NCBI GenBank assembly: GCA_029884335.1
Contig: JAOUIA010000038.1
Location: 1-34,681, forward strand
From: Betaproteobacteria bacterium
Lineage (GTDB): Bacteria > Pseudomonadota > Gammaproteobacteria > Burkholderiales > Casimicrobiaceae
Length of the DNA: 34,681 bases
Direction: 5' to 3'
Shown here piece by piece: positions 31,692 through 34,681 of the stretch. Made by a program: the position numbers and the translations under genes. Within the stretch, counting starts at the first letter, position 1, and every line of letters begins with the position of its first letter. Under the pieces are notes generated by a model. That model saw only the letters and a program-made list of their open reading frames with translations, was not told where the DNA came from and made no database searches.

Positions 31692-32903
31692 ATGCCGCCC
31701 GTCGCAGCGAATCCGCAGTCCGAGTCCCGCCGCTACTGGGGCCTCGTGGCGCTCGCCGCGCTTCTCGCGCTGGCCGGCTACGCGGCGGCGCATCACATGG
31801 ACGTGAACGGCCACGCGGTGACCGGGATGGACAACCGCGTCGTCTGGGGGCTGCCGCACGTCTTCGCGATCCTGATGATCGTGGCGGCGTCGGGCGTGCT
31901 CAACGTCGCCTCGATCGGATCGGTGTTCGGCCAGGCCGAGTACAAGGCGCGCGCGCCGCTGGCCGGGCTGCTCTGCATCGCGCTGCTCGCCGGCGGCCTG
32001 TTCGTGCTCATGCTCGACCTCGGCCGCCCCGAGCGCATGGTCGTGGCGGCGACCCACTACAATTTCACCTCCGTGTTCGCGTGGAACGTGTTCATCTACA
32101 CGGGCATGTTCGCCGTCGCGGCCGCGTACCTGTGGACGCTGATGGAGCGGCGCATGAGCCGCTGGTCGGGGCCGCTCGGCGTCGCCGCGCTGGTGTGGCG
32201 CTTCGTGCTCACCACCGGCACCGGCGCGATCTTCGCGTTCCTCGTCGCGCGCCCTGCCTACGGCAGCGCGCTGCTGCCGCCGCTGTTCATCGTGCTCTCG
32301 TTCGCGTGGGGGCTGGCCGTCTTCCTCGTCGCGCAGGCGGCGGCGTACGCGTGGTGCGGCCGCGCGCTGCCCGAGGCAATCCACGCGCGCATGCGCAGGC
32401 TGCTCGGCGTGTTCGTCGCCGCCGCGCTGTACTTCTCCCTCGTCCACCACCTCGTCAACGCCTACTTCGCCCAGCAGCAGGCCTTCGAGCGCTTCCTCCT
32501 CGTCGACGGCGGCCTCTATCCGCTGCTGTACTGGGGCGCGTTCGTCGCCGCGGGCAGCGTCGCGCCGCTCGCGCTCCTGTGGCGCCGCGGCGCGCCCTCG
32601 GCGGCGTCGACGCTCGCCGCCGCGCTGCTCGTCCTGCTCGGCGCGTTCGCGTGGCTGTACGTGTTCGTCATCGGCGGGCAGGCGTATCCGCAGCCGATCT
32701 TCCCCGGCTTTGATGCGCGCAGCAGCTTCGGCGACGGCGCGATCGCGCGCTACGCGCCGCGCTGGCCGGAGCTGGTCCTGGGAATCGGCGGCGTCGCGCT
32801 GGCCGCCCTCGTGACGCTCGTCGGCGCGCGGGCGTTCGCGTTCGTGCCCGAGGACCCGGCGACGACGCCCGCTCCGGCCGCGCGCGGCGCCGGCGCGGAC
32901 TAG
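31692..32903 (+). CDS. dsrP: DsrP, NrfD-family quinone-interacting membrane subunit
   Basis: The 403-aa protein has about ten membrane spans and the NrfD/PsrC-type layout. It includes the WGLPHVFAILMIVAASGVLN first-half motif and the paired DLGRPERM segment typical of the family. It passes electrons from DsrO to quinone, or the reverse. It starts 3 bp after dsrO, so the two are coupled. The C-terminus ends in an alanine/proline tail in the cytoplasm. A 205-bp spacer with repeats follows before dsrN. Confidence 0.95.
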   Translation: MPPVAANPQSESRRYWGLVALAALLALAGYAAAHHMDVNGHAVTGMDNRVVWGLPHVFAILMIVAASGVLNVASIGSVFGQAEYKARAPLAGLLCIALLAGGLFVLMLDLGRPERMVVAATHYNFTSVFAWNVFIYTGMFAVAAAYLWTLMERRMSRWSGPLGVAALVWRFVLTTGTGAIFAFLVARPAYGSALLPPLFIVLSFAWGLAVFLVAQAAAYAWCGRALPEAIHARMRRLLGVFVAAALYFSLVHHLVNAYFAQQQAFERFLLVDGGLYPLLYWGAFVAAGSVAPLALLWRRGAPSAASTLAAALLVLLGAFAWLYVFVIGGQAYPQPIFPGFDARSSFGDGAIARYAPRWPELVLGIGGVALAALVTLVGARAFAFVPEDPATTPAPAARGAGAD

Positions 32904-32947
32904 GGGACCGGCTCATGAAACTCGCAACATGCGCTCAATCGCGGCTT

Positions 32948-33060
32948 CATTCCCGCGAAGACGGCCCCCCAGGACTGCAGTCGGGGAGCTGGAATCCCGC
33001 GTCGTCAAGAGACACTGGGTCCCCGCCTTCGCGGGGACGACGATGTGTTGTGCCCATGCC
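32948..33060. repeat. Palindromic repeats between dsrP and dsrN
   Basis: 33015-33060 is an exact inverted copy of 4491-4536 (46 bp), including the hairpin core and the flank that reads TGTGTTGTGCCCATGCC here. A diverged partner, beginning ATTCCCGCGAAGACGG at about 32948, forms the opposite arm. The spacer (32904-33108) contains no gene; dsrN starts at 33109. Confidence 0.8.
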
Positions 33061-33108
33061 GACACCTTGCGTTTGTTTCAGGTCGACGTACTGAGGTCTG
33101 TTTACGCC

Positions 33109-34557
33109 ATGGCCTCGCTCGCGGCACCCCGTCTGCTCGTCTCGGCCGCGCACAAGTCGTCGGGCAAGACGACGGTCGCGCTGGGCCTCTGCGCGGCGCT
33201 GCGGGCACGCGGCCTCGCCGTGCAGCCGTTCAAGAAGGGCCCCGACTACATCGACCCGCTCTGGCTCGGCGCCGCGAGCGGACTCGCCTGCCGCACGCTG
33301 GACCTCCACCTCTGCCCGGCCGGCGAGGTGCGCGACACGTTCCTGCGCCACGCCGCCGGCGCGGACGTCTGCGTCGTCGAGGGCAACAAGGGCCTGCACG
33401 ACGGCATGGCGCTGGACGGGCGCGACAGCAGCGCCGCAGTTGCCGTCCTCCTGGGCCTGCCCGTGATCCTCGCGATCGACGCGCGGGGGATGACTCGCGG
33501 CATCGCGCCGCTCCTCCTCGGCCTGCAGGCATTCGACCGCTCGGTGCGCATCGCCGGCACGATCCTGAACCGCGTCGGCGGTGCCCGCCACGAGAGCAAG
33601 CTGCGCGCGGCGATCGAGCGCTACACCGACGTCCCGGTGCTGGGCGCGCTCCACGCCGACGCCGCGCTCGCCATCGACGAAGCCCACCTGGGCCTCGTTC
33701 CAGGCAACGAGGCGGCCGACGCGCAGGGCACGATCGCCCGCATCGCCGCGGCCGTCGCGGACGGCGTCGACCTCGACACGCTGCTGTGCGTCGCGCGCAG
33801 TGCGCCGCGCTTCGACCAAGTCGCGCGCTCGCGCCCGGACGCGCCGGCACGGCGCCGGCCTTCCAGCCCGGCGCTGCGCATCGGCATCGCGCGCGACCGC
33901 GCCTTCGGCTTCTACTACCCCGACGACCTCGACGCGCTCGAGCGCGCGGGCGCGGTGCTCGTCCCGTTCGACACGCTGCGCGACGCCAGCCTCCCCGCCG
34001 TCGACGCGCTCTTCATCGGCGGCGGCTTTCCCGAGCGCTGGGCGCGCGAGCTCGCCGCGAACGATTCCCTGCGCAGCGAGATCCGCGCGGCGCTCGACGC
34101 CGGCCTGCCCGCCTACGCCGAGTGCGGCGGGCTCATGTACCTCGCGCGCTCGCTGACCTGGCGCGGCGAACAGGTCCCGATGGTCGGCGCGATTCCCGCC
34201 GACGCCGTGATGCACGAGCGTCCGGTCGGGCGCGGCTACGTCGAGCTCGACGAGACCGCGGCGATGCCGTGGCCCGCGCGCGCGGCGGGCGCGCCGCCGC
34301 TGCGCGCCCACGAGTTCCACCACTCGAGCCTGGAGAACGTGGCGCCGGGGCTCGCGTACGCCTACGACGTGACGCGGGGCCACGGCGTCGACGGCCGCCG
34401 CGACGGCGTGGTCGTCGGCAACCTCGTCGCCTCGTACGCGCACCTGCGCGGCACCGCGGGGAGCGACTGGCCGGAGCGCTTCGTCGCATTCGCGCGTGCG
34501 CGCCGGGACGACGCGCGCCACGCCGCGCCGGGTCGGGTCGCGGGAGCGCGGCCGTGA
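33109..34557 (+). CDS. dsrN: DsrN, cobyrinic acid a,c-diamide synthase-like sirohaem amidase
   Basis: The 482-aa protein is a CobB/CbiA-type amidotransferase. It has a nucleotide loop AHKSSGKTT at 14-22 and, after a linker, a glutaminase domain with Cys339 in AECGGLMYLARS and the C-terminal SYAHLRG histidine. In dsr operons this protein is assigned to making sirohaem amide, the DsrAB cofactor, from glutamine and ATP. On sequence alone it could also act in cobalamin synthesis; its position after dsrP favours DsrN. The ATG at 33109 was chosen at the start of the conserved segment; an earlier in-frame ATG lies in repeat sequence. Its TGA stop falls on the first bases of the 65-bp repeat. Confidence 0.93.
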   Translation: MASLAAPRLLVSAAHKSSGKTTVALGLCAALRARGLAVQPFKKGPDYIDPLWLGAASGLACRTLDLHLCPAGEVRDTFLRHAAGADVCVVEGNKGLHDGMALDGRDSSAAVAVLLGLPVILAIDARGMTRGIAPLLLGLQAFDRSVRIAGTILNRVGGARHESKLRAAIERYTDVPVLGALHADAALAIDEAHLGLVPGNEAADAQGTIARIAAAVADGVDLDTLLCVARSAPRFDQVARSRPDAPARRRPSSPALRIGIARDRAFGFYYPDDLDALERAGAVLVPFDTLRDASLPAVDALFIGGGFPERWARELAANDSLRSEIRAALDAGLPAYAECGGLMYLARSLTWRGEQVPMVGAIPADAVMHERPVGRGYVELDETAAMPWPARAAGAPPLRAHEFHHSSLENVAPGLAYAYDVTRGHGVDGRRDGVVVGNLVASYAHLRGTAGSDWPERFVAFARARRDDARHAAPGRVAGARP

Positions 34558-34681
34558 GCCCGCAGGGCCGCCCCAAGGGCGAACGAGCCCCGCAGCGCGC
34601 AGCGCGGAGGGTAGTCCAATGAGCCCGCAGGGCCGCCCCAAGGGCGAACGAGCCCCGCAGCGCGCAGCGCGGAGGGTAGTC
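34555..34681 (+). repeat. Tandem 65-bp repeat with embedded Shine-Dalgarno and start codon
   Basis: Unit 1 spans 34555-34619; unit 2 starts at 34620 and is cut by the window end. Each reads TGAGCCCGCAGGGCCGCCCC, continues AAGGGCGAACGAGCCCCGC and ends GCGGAGGGTAGTCCAA. The join makes GGAGGGTAGTCCA-ATG (ATG at 34619-34621). The frame from that ATG stays open to the window end but only translates the repeat, so the true next gene probably begins after the last unit. A diverged copy precedes dsrO. Confidence 0.85.

Noticed and set aside
34619-34681. The next gene starting at the ATG at 34619
   Set aside because: The frame is open but translates only the tandem repeat. The real start is likely beyond the window, so it is described under the repeat.

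Overview
The window is about 70% GC and reads as the chromosome of a betaproteobacterium that oxidises sulfur. The evidence is a complete oxidative-type (reverse) dissimilatory sulfite reductase operon: dsrAB with dsrEFH, a DsrC with both C-terminal cysteines, dsrL, and the DsrMKJOP membrane complex. Housekeeping genes and dispersed palindromic repeats of a betaproteobacterial kind lie around it. I could not run a search, so genus-level placement is not attempted.

Left part (1-12436). A minus-strand unit encodes a nitronate monooxygenase-like flavoprotein, NnrS and a CusF-like copper protein, behind a perfect FNR/DNR-type box at 3010-3023. argF runs divergently from the same spacer, followed by a small VOC protein. 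After a repeat-bearing convergent spacer come argG (minus), a Lon-like AAA+ ATPase (minus), a divergent MFS transporter and yajQ. A 21-bp terminal-inverted-repeat element flanked by TA splits yajQ from a GNAT acetyltransferase. A minus-strand rubrerythrin, Fe-S oxidoreductase and DUF3501 group closes this part.

Middle (12437-22095). A plus-strand tusA-dsrE2-fadL-like trio suggests sulfur carriage and outer-membrane passage of hydrophobic sulfur compounds. Opposite it lies a tightly packed minus-strand set of ten genes (15243-21847), divergent from dsrA. It encodes an 80-aa unknown, a Cas6/Cmx6-like RAMP protein with no CRISPR array, a double-TusA protein, a 199-aa unknown, a TauD/TfdA-type dioxygenase, an HTH + [2Fe-2S] + flavin reductase fusion, a LexA/S24-like protein with the catalytic lysine replaced, and three more unknowns. 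This is the best candidate in the window for an undescribed system tied to sulfur oxidation.

Right part (22096-34681). The gene order is dsrA-B-E-F-H-C-M-K-L-J-O-P-N, all on the plus strand. In the known pathway, DsrEFH passes persulfide sulfur to DsrC, DsrAB with DsrL oxidises it to sulfite, DsrMKJOP reoxidises DsrC and feeds the quinone pool, and DsrN amidates siroheme. Hairpin-forming repeats sit exactly at the junctions B|E, C|M, J|O and P|N. A separate repeat that carries its own Shine-Dalgarno sequence and start codon precedes dsrO and recurs in tandem after dsrN, where the window ends.
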